NCBI RefSeq assembly: GCF_036946495.1
Contig: NZ_JAQIIX010000002.1
Span: forward strand, 1,240,001-1,304,000
DNA from: Mycolicibacterium neoaurum
GTDB taxonomy: Bacteria > Actinomycetota > Actinomycetes > Mycobacteriales > Mycobacteriaceae
Direction of reading: 5' to 3'
Length of the DNA stretch: 64,000 bases
The position numbers and the translations under genes are program-made. The notes beneath the pieces are model-generated. The model did not search any database, was not told the origin of the DNA, and saw only the letters and a program-made list of their open reading frames with translations. Position 1 is the first letter of the stretch, and each line of letters starts with the position of its first letter. Below are positions 43,522-52,033 of this stretch, in pieces.

Positions 43522-44420
43522 TGCCCGTACCGAGCGCCGACGATCTGCTGATTCTGCTCGCAGTCGGACGGACCGGACGCTATGTCAGTGCCGCCGATCA
43601 GCTTGGGGTCAATCACACCACCATCTCGCGACGTATCGCAGCGCTCGAGCAGGCCATCGGTGCGCGCGTGCTCACCCGCGTCGGCGCCGGCTGGGAGCTG
43701 ACCGACCGTGGTCGTGAGGTGCTCGCCGCCGCCGAGGCGATCGAGGCCGCGGTGCGGTCACTGGCCGACGCTGAGGGCAGACCGCGCGCCCTGGAGGGTG
43801 TCGTCCGCATCTCGGCCACCGATGGTTTCAGCGCCTATATCGCCGCCCCGGCCGCTGCGGAGGTACAACGCGAACACCCCGGTATCTCGGTCGAGATCGT
43901 GGCGGCCACCCGCCGCGCCAGTCAGCAACGGGCGAGTGTCGATATCGAGATCGTGGTGGGCGAACCCACCGTGCACCGCGCACAAGCCATCCGGCTCGGT
44001 GACTACTGCCTCGGGCTGTACGGCTCGCGGCGGTATCTGTCCGAACACGGCACTCCGCGGGAGGTCGGCGAGCTGACCGGACACCCATTGGTCTACTTCA
44101 TCGACTCCATGCTGCAGGTCGACGAGCTGGATCTGGCCGCCAGCTTCGCCCCGGCGATGCGGCAATCGGTGTCCTCGACCAATGTGTTCGTGCACGTCGA
44201 AGCGACCCGGGCGGATGCGGGCCTGGGACTGCTGCCGTGCTTCATGGCCGATCGGCACGACGACCTGGTCCGGGTACTGCCCCACGAGGTGTCGGTGCGA
44301 TTGACCTACTGGCTGGTGACCCGCGCCGAGACGTTGCGCAGGCCCGAAGTCGAAGCCATCGTCGAGGCGATCGGCGACCGCATGCGCGAGCACGCCGACG
44401 TGCTGCTGGGCACGGTGTGA
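43521..44420 (+). CDS. LysR-family transcriptional regulator
   Basis: A 299-residue regulator with an N-terminal winged helix (SADDLLILLAVGRTGRYVSAADQLGV then NHTTISRRIAALEQAIG) and a co-inducer domain. It is divergent from the transporter-dehydrogenase-synthetase operon, the classic arrangement for a LysR activator of that operon, probably responding to 3-hydroxybutyrate or acetoacetate. The frame is open to 43461, but ATG 43521 directly starts the conserved MPVPSADDLL. The upstream inverted repeat abuts the start, so the transcript may be leaderless. Confidence 0.9.
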   Translation: MPVPSADDLLILLAVGRTGRYVSAADQLGVNHTTISRRIAALEQAIGARVLTRVGAGWELTDRGREVLAAAEAIEAAVRSLADAEGRPRALEGVVRISATDGFSAYIAAPAAAEVQREHPGISVEIVAATRRASQQRASVDIEIVVGEPTVHRAQAIRLGDYCLGLYGSRRYLSEHGTPREVGELTGHPLVYFIDSMLQVDELDLAASFAPAMRQSVSSTNVFVHVEATRADAGLGLLPCFMADRHDDLVRVLPHEVSVRLTYWLVTRAETLRRPEVEAIVEAIGDRMREHADVLLGTV

Positions 44421-44487
44421 GCCCAGACGTCGTCGTTGTGTGGGATTGCGTTCCTGCCAAGCACTCTGGGATGGCATTCTTACGGCG

Positions 44488-45477
44488 ATGGCAATTGGGC
44501 TGAGCAAAGACACCAAGAGCACGCTGGTCAAACTCCTGGCTGCGGCCGCGCTGGTCGCTGTCCTGCTGGGCGGCTTCGCGGCCTGCCTCTACACCGTCCG
44601 GGACAGCGGGGGCGAGCAGGCGGCGAGCAAGACCGGTCCGGCGCTGGAGGGCACCTTCAAGGTCGACGTCGGCCCGACCGCGACACCGGACGGCAAGCCC
44701 GTCGCCGGGACGGCCCGTACCGAGACGTGGGTGGCGCGATCGGTCTGCAAGGGCACCGACTGCGTTGCCACGGTGGCCGTGGTGAATCCGCAGGACGCCG
44801 CCGGAGCGCCGTTGTACACCATGGTGTTCGACTACCTCGACGGTGATTGGCTGCAGGTGCGCGAGGCCCCCGACAAGTGCAAGGTCGGTGATGTCGACAC
44901 CGATGTTCAAGGGTGGACCGTCATTTCGCTGACACCACAGCTCGACGGGTCGATGAACGGCGAGTACACCTGGGCCACCGCGCCCGCCCTGTGCGCGAAC
45001 AAGCGCGCCATCCATCTGACCCCGACCACCGGCTCCGGGGTCAGCGTCACCGCACCCGACCCGGCCCTGGAACCGCCGTTGCGTCCGGCCCCCGGCGCGG
45101 CTCTGCGCGGCGTCTACACCTATTCGCAGACCTACCGGGAAACGGGGCAGACCTTCCCGCCGCACGATTACAAGGCGACGACCTACTGTCTTCGCACGGG
45201 CGACCGCTGCGTGAGCCTGATGTCCACGATCGACACCAACAATCTTTTCGTGATGCTGTACGGGGACGGACGTTTCAGCGCCAGCTTCCCGGAGGGCGAC
45301 GCCGAATGCACCGACGGCGTGGGCAAGGTTCGGCAGACCTCGCGCGACGACCTACCCCTGCCGCAGGGCCCGCAAGACCCCATCGTCGCGCTGACGGGTA
45401 CCTCGTTCCAGGAGTACATCGGTGACTGCCCGGCGAAGGTCGAACTCGACGTGAAGCTACAGCGGGTGGGCGACTAG
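44488..45477 (+). CDS. Membrane-anchored extracellular protein, unknown function
   Basis: A 329-residue protein with one N-terminal membrane segment (about 14-36, VKLLAAAALVAVLLGGFAACLY) and a long extracytoplasmic part with eight or more cysteines (VCKGTDC, DKCKVG, ALCANK, YCLRTGDRCVS, DAECTDG, GDCPAK). These suggest disulfides and two similar halves, each with a TEYW/YTW-like beta repeat. It resembles extracellular sensor parts of mycobacterial membrane proteins but has no kinase domain. Longer starts are rejected in favour of ATG 44488. It stands alone, downstream of the LysR gene and convergent to hsaB. Confidence 0.8.
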   Translation: MAIGLSKDTKSTLVKLLAAAALVAVLLGGFAACLYTVRDSGGEQAASKTGPALEGTFKVDVGPTATPDGKPVAGTARTETWVARSVCKGTDCVATVAVVNPQDAAGAPLYTMVFDYLDGDWLQVREAPDKCKVGDVDTDVQGWTVISLTPQLDGSMNGEYTWATAPALCANKRAIHLTPTTGSGVSVTAPDPALEPPLRPAPGAALRGVYTYSQTYRETGQTFPPHDYKATTYCLRTGDRCVSLMSTIDTNNLFVMLYGDGRFSASFPEGDAECTDGVGKVRQTSRDDLPLPQGPQDPIVALTGTSFQEYIGDCPAKVELDVKLQRVGD

Positions 45478-45506
45478 CGGGTCACAGCGTCCCTGGCGAG
45501 TGGGCG

Positions 45507-46073
45507 CTACAGCCACGTATCCGACGTCGTCGTGGTCAGGAACGCCTCGAGGTCGTCACGCCACTGGGCCGGGGTGTTCTTATCGGGCTCGATCCCGGTG
45601 TACTGGCCGCGGTAGAACAACAGCGGCCGCGGTTTGAGCGCAGGCGGCTCCGACAACGAGTGCACCGCGCCGAACACCACGAAGTGATCGCCGCCGTCAT
45701 GCACCGAGGCAACGGTGCAGTCGATATGGGCCAGGCTGCCGTCGATGATCGGTGAGCCCAACGGCGATGCGGTCCAGTCGATCCCGGCGAACTTGTCGGG
45801 CGCCTTCGATCCGAACTGCGCGGAGACATGCTGCTGATTCTCGTGCAGCATGTTCACACAGAACCTGCCGCTGGCCTCGATGGCCTGCCACGCCCTGGAC
45901 TGCTTGGTCGGACAGAACAGCACCAACGGCGGGTCCAGCGACAATGCCGCGAACGACTGGCAGGCGAAACCGATCGGAACGTCCTCGGCCGTGGTGGTGA
46001 TGACGGTGACACCGGTGCAGAACTGCCCGAGCACATTGCGGAAGGTGCGCGGATCGATGGCTTCGGCGGTCAT
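45507..46073 (-). CDS. hsaB: HsaB, flavin reductase of HsaA
   Basis: HsaB uses NADH to make the reduced flavin that HsaA needs to hydroxylate 3-HSA. The 188-residue FMN-reductase-like protein has FRNVLGQFCTGVTVITT, GFACQSFAALSLDPPLVLFCP and GRFCVNMLHENQ, plus HIDCTVASVHDGGDHFVVFGAVHSL. ATG 46073 begins MTAEAIDPRTF and is 7 bases after hsaC; upstream readings overlap hsaC and are dropped. Last in the operon hsaA-hsaD-hsaC-hsaB. In H37Rv nat follows in this place; here it is missing. Confidence 0.94.
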   Translation of the reverse strand: MTAEAIDPRTFRNVLGQFCTGVTVITTTAEDVPIGFACQSFAALSLDPPLVLFCPTKQSRAWQAIEASGRFCVNMLHENQQHVSAQFGSKAPDKFAGIDWTASPLGSPIIDGSLAHIDCTVASVHDGGDHFVVFGAVHSLSEPPALKPRPLLFYRGQYTGIEPDKNTPAQWRDDLEAFLTTTTSDTWL

Positions 46074-46080
46074 TGGGCGA

Positions 46081-46980
46081 CTACTTGAAGCCGACGCTGA
46101 AGTCGTGCCCCCACAGGCTGACCGCGGTGCTCTCCCGCGCCACCCAGTTCTGGTCCTCGACTTCCAATCCCTCACAGCCGAACTCGATGTCGAAACCACC
46201 GGGGGTCTTGATGTAGAAGGACAACATCTTGTCGTTGATATGCCTGCCGAGGGTCGCCGACATCTTCACGTTGCGACGCAGCGCACGGTCCAGGCACAGG
46301 CCGACGTCATCAGACTCCTCGACCTCCACCATCAGGTGCACGATGCCGGTCGGGTTGGGCATCGGCATGAATGCCAGCGCGTGGTGACGCGGGTTGCACC
46401 CGTAGAAGCGCAGCCACACCGGATCGCCGTCGGCGGGCCGGCCGGCGAGCTGGGGCGGCAGACTCATCGAGTCGCGCAGCCGGAATCCCAGCACGTCCTG
46501 ATAGAACGCCTGCGCCGCGGCGTCGTCATCACAGGTGAGCACGACATGCCCGAGCCCCTGCTCGCCGGTCACGAATTTGTGGCCGTAGGGGCTGACGAAA
46601 CGACGGCCGAGGTACTGGGCACCGTGGAAGGCCTCCAGGACGTTGCCCGCCGGATCGTTGAAGCGGATCAATCCCTCGACGCGCCGCTCGGCACGCTCCT
46701 CGCGGGTACCCTCGGCATACTCGACGCCGGCCTTGGACAGTGTCTCGCGCAGTGCCTGCAGCGCAGGGGCGTCGGCCACCTCCCAGCCGGAGATCAACAA
46801 TCGGTCGTGCTCGCCCGGCACGATCACCAGGCGCGCGGCGACCTCGTCCATCCGCAGATAGAGGGCACCAGGGGTGGAGCCCTGTCCCTCGACCATGCCG
46901 AGCACCTTCAGGGCGAACTCACGCCACGCCGCCACATCGGTTGCCTCGATGCGCATGTACCCCAGCGACTTGATGCTCAT
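46081..46980 (-). CDS. hsaC: HsaC, extradiol ring-cleavage dioxygenase
   Basis: HsaC cleaves the catechol ring of 3,4-DHSA by meta fission. The 299-residue protein is a two-domain vicinal-oxygen-chelate enzyme. Iron ligands are His145 (GLGHVVLTCD), His215 (TGIVHLMVEV) and Glu266 (PGGFDIEFGC), at the same positions as I recall for the M. tuberculosis enzyme. Active-site His200 and the Tyr in YIKTPGGFD are also kept. ATG 46980 has GGAGGG-like bases just upstream, 12 bases from hsaD. Confidence 0.95.
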   Translation of the reverse strand: MSIKSLGYMRIEATDVAAWREFALKVLGMVEGQGSTPGALYLRMDEVAARLVIVPGEHDRLLISGWEVADAPALQALRETLSKAGVEYAEGTREERAERRVEGLIRFNDPAGNVLEAFHGAQYLGRRFVSPYGHKFVTGEQGLGHVVLTCDDDAAAQAFYQDVLGFRLRDSMSLPPQLAGRPADGDPVWLRFYGCNPRHHALAFMPMPNPTGIVHLMVEVEESDDVGLCLDRALRRNVKMSATLGRHINDKMLSFYIKTPGGFDIEFGCEGLEVEDQNWVARESTAVSLWGHDFSVGFK

Positions 46981-46992
46981 GGAAGGGCCCTC

Positions 46993-47865
46993 CTAGCCCA
47001 GGAAATCAATGGTGAGCTTGTTGAATTCGTCGAACTTCTCGACCTGCGCCCAGTGTCCGCACTGCCCGAAGACGTGCAGCTGCACGCGCGGGATCTGCTT
47101 GACTGCCACCAGCGCGCCGTCGAGCGGGTTCACCCGGTCCTCTCGCCCCCAGATCAGCAGCACCGGCTGGCGCAGCTTGTACACCTCGCGCCACATCATG
47201 CCGAGCTCGAAATCGGGACCCGCGAACGACTTTCCCATCGCCCGGGTGGCCGCCAGTGACTCCGGGGTGCTGGCGATCTTGAAGCGCTCCTCGACCAGCT
47301 CCGGGGTGACCAGCTTCTGGTCGAACACCATGATCCTGATGAACGCCTCGAGGTTCTCGCGGGTCGGCTCGAAGTTGAACTTCGCCAGCGCCTTCACGCC
47401 CTCGGTCGGATCGGGGGCGAACAGGTTCACCGACAGCCCGCCGGGACCCATCAGGATGAGCTTGCCCGCGCGATCGGGATAGTCCAGCGCGAAGCGCACC
47501 GCGGTGCCACCACCGAGCGAATTGCCCAGCAGCGGAACACGTCCGGTGATCTCGAGCTTGTCGAGCAGCCCGAGCACAGCCTTGGCACTGTAGCGGTTGT
47601 ACTGCTCGTGCTCGGTGTGCTTGTCCGACAGTCCGTAACCGGGCTGGTCGATGGCCAACACGTGGTAGTGCTCGGCGAGCACGGCGATGTTACGGCCGAA
47701 ATTCGACCAGCTCGACGCGCCCGGTCCGCCGCCGTGCAACAGCACGATGGTCTGCGACGTCGGGTCGCCCGCCTCGTGGTAGTGCAACCGCATGGCCAGG
47801 TCGCCGGCCTGCACGTCGGCGTACCGCGACGTCGACTCGAATGTGATCTCCGAAATGGCCGTCAT
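46993..47865 (-). CDS. hsaD: HsaD, meta-cleavage product hydrolase
   Basis: HsaD cuts the C-C bond of the ring-opened product 4,9-DSHA, giving HIP-type acid and a dienoate. The 290-residue alpha/beta hydrolase has the nucleophile elbow LLGNSLGGG (Ser116), acid residue in GREDRVNP and His in FGQCGHWAQVEKFDEFN, with HGGGPGASSWSNF as oxyanion region. ATG 47865 shares its A with the hsaA stop (TGATG). Its ligands and operon place match M. tuberculosis. Confidence 0.95.
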   Translation of the reverse strand: MTAISEITFESTSRYADVQAGDLAMRLHYHEAGDPTSQTIVLLHGGGPGASSWSNFGRNIAVLAEHYHVLAIDQPGYGLSDKHTEHEQYNRYSAKAVLGLLDKLEITGRVPLLGNSLGGGTAVRFALDYPDRAGKLILMGPGGLSVNLFAPDPTEGVKALAKFNFEPTRENLEAFIRIMVFDQKLVTPELVEERFKIASTPESLAATRAMGKSFAGPDFELGMMWREVYKLRQPVLLIWGREDRVNPLDGALVAVKQIPRVQLHVFGQCGHWAQVEKFDEFNKLTIDFLG

Positions 47866-49049
47866 CAGACCATCGTGTCCGCGGGCGGCAGACCGAACTC
47901 GTTGTTACCGAAGATCAGGTAGGCACGCTCCGGCTCGTTGGCGGCGTGCACCCGGCCCGCGTGGGCGTCCCGCCAGAACCGCTGCAGCGGAGCGCCGGTG
48001 ACCAGCGCGGTGGCACCGGCCGACTCGAACAGCAGGTCGATCGAGGCGATGGCGCGGGCGGTCGCCCGGACCTGGTCGCGGCGCGCACGGGCACGCAGCT
48101 CGTAGGGGATCTCCTTGCCCGCCTGCAACAGGGCGTACTCGTCACCGACATTGCCGATCAGCTGACGCCATGCCGCATCGATATCGCTGGCGGCCTCGGC
48201 GATGCGCACCTTGGCGAACGGATCGTCCTTGGACTTCTCACCGGCGAAGGCGGCCCGGACGCGCTTGCCCTGATGCTCGACATGGGCGGCGTACGCGCCA
48301 TAGGCCATACCGACGATCGGGGCCGAGATGGTGGTGGGATGCATGGTGCCCCACGGCATCTTGTAGACCGGAGCGGTGTTGTTCTGGTAGCCGCCCGCGG
48401 TGCCGTCGTTCATGGCCTTGTAGGACAGGAACCGGTGTGAGGGCACGAACACGTCCTTGACGACGACGGTGTTGCTGCCGGTGCCCTTGAGTCCGACGAC
48501 ATGCCAGACATCGTCGATCGTGTATTCGGTGCGCGGGATCAGGAAGCTGCCGAAGTCCACCGGCCGGCCGTCCTTGATGACCGGGCCGCCGAGGAACGCC
48601 CAGGTGGCGTGTTCACTACCGGAGGACCACTGCCATGCTCCGCTGACCAGATAACCGCCGTCGACCACGGTTCCCGCACCCATCGGGGCGTAGGAGGACG
48701 AGACACGCACGGTCGGGTCGTCGCCCCACACCTCGTCCTGGGCGCGCTGGTCGAACAGCGCCAGGTGCCAGTTGTGCACGCCGATGATCGAGCTGATCCA
48801 GCCGGTCGACCCGCATGCGCTGGCCAGCCGACGGACGGCCTCGTAGAAAACGGTCGGATCGGCCTGTAGGCCGCCCCACTGCTCGGGCTGGAGCAGCTTG
48901 AAGAAGCCGACCTCATCGAGTTCGTTGATGGTCTCGTAGGGAACCTGGCGCTGGTCTTCGGCGATCTGGGCGCGTTCCCGCAGGTTCGGCAACAGATCGT
49001 CGATACCGCTCAGAACTGCCTGCACGTCACGCTGTTCAATGGACGTCAC
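47865..49049 (-). CDS. hsaA: HsaA, 3-HSA 4-hydroxylase (oxygenase component)
   Basis: HsaA hydroxylates the phenol 3-HSA to the catechol 3,4-DHSA, using reduced flavin from HsaB. The 394-residue protein belongs to the acyl-CoA-dehydrogenase-like flavin monooxygenases (DEVGFFKLLQPEQWGGLQADP, RRLASACGSTGWISSIIGVHNWHLALFD, KMPWGTMHPTTISAP). GTG 49049 is chosen because AGGAGG lies 7 nt upstream and the length equals the M. tuberculosis protein; the longer frame to 49085 is rejected. First gene of the hsaADCB operon, with a KstR box 42 bases upstream. Confidence 0.95.
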   Translation of the reverse strand: MTSIEQRDVQAVLSGIDDLLPNLRERAQIAEDQRQVPYETINELDEVGFFKLLQPEQWGGLQADPTVFYEAVRRLASACGSTGWISSIIGVHNWHLALFDQRAQDEVWGDDPTVRVSSSYAPMGAGTVVDGGYLVSGAWQWSSGSEHATWAFLGGPVIKDGRPVDFGSFLIPRTEYTIDDVWHVVGLKGTGSNTVVVKDVFVPSHRFLSYKAMNDGTAGGYQNNTAPVYKMPWGTMHPTTISAPIVGMAYGAYAAHVEHQGKRVRAAFAGEKSKDDPFAKVRIAEAASDIDAAWRQLIGNVGDEYALLQAGKEIPYELRARARRDQVRATARAIASIDLLFESAGATALVTGAPLQRFWRDAHAGRVHAANEPERAYLIFGNNEFGLPPADTMV

Positions 49050-49090
49050 TGAATTGCCTCCTGGATCGAGATCCGTCACTAGCAAAAGAT

Positions 49091-49104
49091 TAGAACACGT
49101 TACG
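49091..49104. promoter_or_regulatory. KstR operator near hsaA (one mismatch)
   Basis: TAGAACACGTTACG matches TNNAACNNGTTNNA except the final A. It is 42 bases upstream of the hsaA start and is the nearer of two KstR boxes in the hsaA/kshB gap, so it probably serves the hsa operon. Confidence 0.78.
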
Positions 49105-49158
49105 ATTTGTGTCGAGTAGCGCGCTCAATCAACGGCTGGACCTGCGCAACTGCAGTTT

Positions 49159-49172
49159 TGTAACATGTTCTA
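49159..49172. promoter_or_regulatory. KstR operator near kshB
   Basis: TGTAACATGTTCTA fits TNNAACNNGTTNNA at every fixed position and lies 27 bases before the kshB GTG, where it would cover the promoter. Together with 49091 it gives each divergent operon its own box, 68 bases apart. Confidence 0.9.
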
Positions 49173-49198
49173 GTTATGAGGGAAATGAGGCCAGGCCT

Positions 49199-50254
49199 GT
49201 GACGGAGGAACCGCTCGGCAGCCATGTGCTGGAACTGGAGATCGCCGCCGTCATCGAGGAGACGGCCGATGCGCGGTCGCTCGTGTTCGACATCCCGGGC
49301 GGCAGCGATGTGCCCGCCGAGAAGTTGCGGTACTCGCCCGGCCAGTTCCTGACGCTGCGGGTGCCCAGCGAGCGGACCGGGTCGGTGGCCCGCTGCTACT
49401 CGCTGTCGAGTTCACCGGCACGTGACGAGAAGCTGACCGTGACCGTCAAGCGGACCGCCGACGGGTACGCGTCGAATTGGCTGTGCGACAACGCTCATCC
49501 CGGTATGCGCATGCACGTGCTTGCCCCATCGGGCACCTTCGTGCCCAAGACGCTGGACACCGATTTCCTGTTGTTGGCCGCGGGCAGTGGGATCACCCCG
49601 ATGATGGCGATCTGCAAGTCCGCGCTGGCCGAGGGCACCGGAAAGGTCGTCCTGGTGTACGCCAACCGGGACGAGAACTCGGTCATCTTCGCCGAAACGC
49701 TGCGTGAGTTGGCCGCCGCACACCCGGACCGGTTGACGGTGATCCACTGGCTGGAGACGGTGCAGGGTCTGCCCAACACCGATGCTTTGGCGACCCTGGT
49801 GCGACCGTTCGCAGCACATGAGGCATTCATCTGCGGGCCCGGTCCCTTCATGTCCGCCGCCGAGGCGGCCTGCAAGACAGTCGACGCCAGGCATATCCAC
49901 ATCGAGGTGTTCAAGTCTCTGGATTCGGACCCGTTCGCTCAGGTCGTCATCGACGTGGAAGAGGACGATGATCGCGGCCCCGCGCAGGCGATCGTCGAAC
50001 TGGACGGGACCACCCACGAGATCGAGTGGCCGCGCAAGGCCAAGTTGCTCGATGTCTTGCTGAACAAGGGTCTGGATGCGCCCTTCTCCTGCCGCGAGGG
50101 CCATTGCGGGGCGTGCGCGGTGCTGATGCGCAAGGGCGGTGTCGAGATGGAGATCAACGATGTCCTCGAGCCGTCCGATCTCGACGAGGGTCTCATCCTG
50201 GCCTGCCAGGCTTTGCCCACATCGGATTCGGTGGAAGTCACCTACGACGAATAG
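49199..50254 (+). CDS. kshB: KshB, reductase of 3-ketosteroid 9-alpha-hydroxylase
   Basis: KshB passes electrons from NADH to the Rieske oxygenase KshA, which opens ring B. The 351-residue protein has an FAD domain (ARCYSLSSSP and GYASNWLCD), an NAD domain (LLAAGSGITPMMAI, FICGPGPFM) and a C-terminal plant-type 2Fe-2S ferredoxin (SCREGHCGACAV with a fourth Cys at LACQA). GTG 49199 is chosen by match to the family start (TEEPLGSHVLELEI) and GAGG upstream; the reading from 49109 crosses the KstR box. kshA is not in this window. Confidence 0.94.
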   Translation: MTEEPLGSHVLELEIAAVIEETADARSLVFDIPGGSDVPAEKLRYSPGQFLTLRVPSERTGSVARCYSLSSSPARDEKLTVTVKRTADGYASNWLCDNAHPGMRMHVLAPSGTFVPKTLDTDFLLLAAGSGITPMMAICKSALAEGTGKVVLVYANRDENSVIFAETLRELAAAHPDRLTVIHWLETVQGLPNTDALATLVRPFAAHEAFICGPGPFMSAAEAACKTVDARHIHIEVFKSLDSDPFAQVVIDVEEDDDRGPAQAIVELDGTTHEIEWPRKAKLLDVLLNKGLDAPFSCREGHCGACAVLMRKGGVEMEINDVLEPSDLDEGLILACQALPTSDSVEVTYDE

Positions 50255-50285
50255 TGCTCGGGCTAACGTGCAGACGAGCGGAGGG

Positions 50286-50867
50286 ATGGCTGTGAAGAAG
50301 ATTCTTGGTGCAACCGCGGTGGCGTGTGCTGCGCTGGCCGCGCTTCCCGTCCCCACGGCATCGGCCGCCTCGAACACCGGGACGTCGTCGATACCGACGC
50401 CGCAGGGCATCGTAGAGATGCAGGTGACCGCCGACTGCCCGGGTAGCGACGGCAAGTGCTTCTTCCGGACCCAGGCCAGCCTGCTGACCCCGAGCGGGCC
50501 GATCGGTCTGCCCCAGGACACCTGGGCGCGCCAGACGATCGTCATCCGCAACATGAATCGCAGCACCTGGCAAGAGGCCTGGTACAGCGCACCGGCCGGG
50601 ATGCCCAGGGAACTCAAGGGCGCCAACCACGACAATGTGCTGTCCAAGGCCTACAAGGCCGACAGCGACTACACGGTCTCGGTGACCTATTTCGGTGGCG
50701 GCCCGCTGCAACGCTTTGCCACCGACGGAGATTCGGTGCAGACCGACTGGCGCTCCGGGCGGCCCACCACCGACGGGAGTTTCGTCGTCTGCTCCGATAT
50801 CCAGGTGGTGTTCGGCGGCGTCAACGTGACCACGCCGAAGGCCTGCGCGCAGACGACATTCGGCTGA
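50286..50867 (+). CDS. Exported conserved protein (Rv3572-like position)
   Basis: A 193-residue secreted protein of unknown function. A clear signal peptide (VKKILGATAVACAALAALPVPTASA, cut after ASA) precedes a compact beta-rich part with four cysteines (CPGSDGKC, VVCSD, KACAQ), suggesting two disulfides. GGAGGG precedes ATG 50286. H37Rv has an exported protein gene, Rv3572, after kshB, so this is its likely counterpart. It is 31 bases after kshB and may ride on KstR-controlled transcription. Confidence 0.83.
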   Translation: MAVKKILGATAVACAALAALPVPTASAASNTGTSSIPTPQGIVEMQVTADCPGSDGKCFFRTQASLLTPSGPIGLPQDTWARQTIVIRNMNRSTWQEAWYSAPAGMPRELKGANHDNVLSKAYKADSDYTVSVTYFGGGPLQRFATDGDSVQTDWRSGRPTTDGSFVVCSDIQVVFGGVNVTTPKACAQTTFG

Positions 50868-50885
50868 GCTCCGCACACGCTCAGC
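50863..50885. terminator. Small hairpin over two convergent stop codons
   Basis: GCTGAGC (50863-50869) pairs with GCTCAGC (50879-50885) across a 9-nt loop. The stem contains both the stop of the exported protein and the stop of the convergent SRPBCC gene. Short and without U-tract, so only a possible bidirectional terminator. Confidence 0.4.
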
Positions 50886-51330
50886 TGAGGTGTTTGGCCA
50901 CCAGCCGGTGCCACCGACGGTGCCGGTATCGATAGATTCCGCGGGCCACCCGGACAACGACGGGAGTCAGCACGCCCGCGTCAATATCGACCGAATCGCG
51001 GTAGCGGCAACGCTTCTCGTCAATCGGTTCCACGTGGAGTGTGTGATCCCACGCCGTGAGCACGCCGCCGTACTCATGGGTGCGGATCGTGCGGGTGTCG
51101 GGATCGGCGCTGAGCACCTCGAGGGTGTGTCGGTAGACCGGCAGCACGTGAAAGGCGAAAAGCCAGCCGCTCCCGCGTTCCCCGACCCGCAGTGGCGCGC
51201 TGCGTCCATCGAGTGCGGGAAGACTCAACAGACCCCGGCACACGTAGAGGAACGTGACCGGATACTGCATGGCGGTCCACACCCGGTCGGCGTCGGTGGG
51301 CAGTATGGTCTCGACATGTACGCGCTGCAT
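50881..51330 (-). CDS. SRPBCC (START-like) family protein
   Basis: A 149-residue protein of the SRPBCC/Bet v1-like ligand-binding fold: RVHVETILPTDADRVWTAMQYPVTFLYV at the start, a central beta region (GVLTAWDHTLHVEPID) and a C-terminal amphipathic helix (VVVRVARGIYRYRHRRWHRLV). Such proteins bind hydrophobic ligands; the ligand is unknown. ATG 51330 begins the conserved part, and the longer open frame is dropped. It diverges from the TetR gene by 61 bases and may be its target. Confidence 0.82.
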   Translation of the reverse strand: MQRVHVETILPTDADRVWTAMQYPVTFLYVCRGLLSLPALDGRSAPLRVGERGSGWLFAFHVLPVYRHTLEVLSADPDTRTIRTHEYGGVLTAWDHTLHVEPIDEKRCRYRDSVDIDAGVLTPVVVRVARGIYRYRHRRWHRLVAKHLS

Positions 51331-51356
51331 AGGCGACGATTCTCCGGCGGCGCCAT

Positions 51357-51370
51357 AGTGGTTGACTACT
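51357..51370. promoter_or_regulatory. Imperfect inverted repeat, possible TetR operator
   Basis: AGTGGT and ACTACT form a 6-bp inverted repeat with one mismatch around TG, between the divergent SRPBCC and TetR genes and 22 bases before the TetR start. Position is right for a TetR operator shared by both, but the repeat is weak. Confidence 0.3.
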
Positions 51371-51391
51371 CGCTTTTTCCGCGGAGATGAC

Positions 51392-52033
51392 ATGGCGCCG
51401 ACCGATCGCTTCAAGCCTCGTAAACAGCCACGTCAGGCCCGTTCGGCACAGACCCGGCGCCGCATACTCGATGCGGCTGCTCACATTTTCAGCGCACACG
51501 GATACGTGGCGGGCACCACCAATCGCGTCGCCGAAGCCGCCGAGATGTCGATCGGCTCGCTCTACCAATACTTCCCGAACAAAGACGCGATCCTGGCCGC
51601 GCTGATCGACGAACACATCGAGGCGGGTGGCGAGCTGCTGACGCAGCGATCGCGCGACGGGCTGCCGAGCTCATTGGAGAGCACGCTGCGCCTCTTCGTC
51701 AGGGCGACCATCGACAATCATCGCGGTGATCCCGCGTTGCACCGCGTGTTGTTCGAGCAGGCACCGCGCTCGGCGGCGCTGCTGGAGCGACTGCACCAGA
51801 TCGAATCACGCGCGGTTGCCTGGGTGACCGAGCTGCTGCGTCACCGCCCGGAAGTCGAGGTCGCCGACCCGGACTTCGCTGCTCGTCTGACCGTCGTCAC
51901 CATCGAGTCGCTTGTGCACCGGCTCATCGTGCAACAGGTCGACACCACCCAGCTGGAAGACGAGGTGGTCCGGTTGTTGCTGGGATACCTGACTACCGCG
52001 GCAACCCCAGCAGCCGCTCACCGGCGAGGGTGA
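51392..52033 (+). CDS. TetR-family regulator
   Basis: A 213-residue TetR regulator with an N-terminal helix-turn-helix (ARSAQTRRRILDAAAHIFSAHGY and NRVAEAAEMSIGSLYQYFPNKDAIL) and a helical effector domain. ATG 51392 follows GGAGATGAC; the frame from 51362 is less likely. Targets are unknown; the divergent SRPBCC gene is the best guess. The 3' end runs 41 bases into the convergent fadE34 gene. Confidence 0.9.
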   Translation: MAPTDRFKPRKQPRQARSAQTRRRILDAAAHIFSAHGYVAGTTNRVAEAAEMSIGSLYQYFPNKDAILAALIDEHIEAGGELLTQRSRDGLPSSLESTLRLFVRATIDNHRGDPALHRVLFEQAPRSAALLERLHQIESRAVAWVTELLRHRPEVEVADPDFAARLTVVTIESLVHRLIVQQVDTTQLEDEVVRLLLGYLTTAATPAAAHRRG

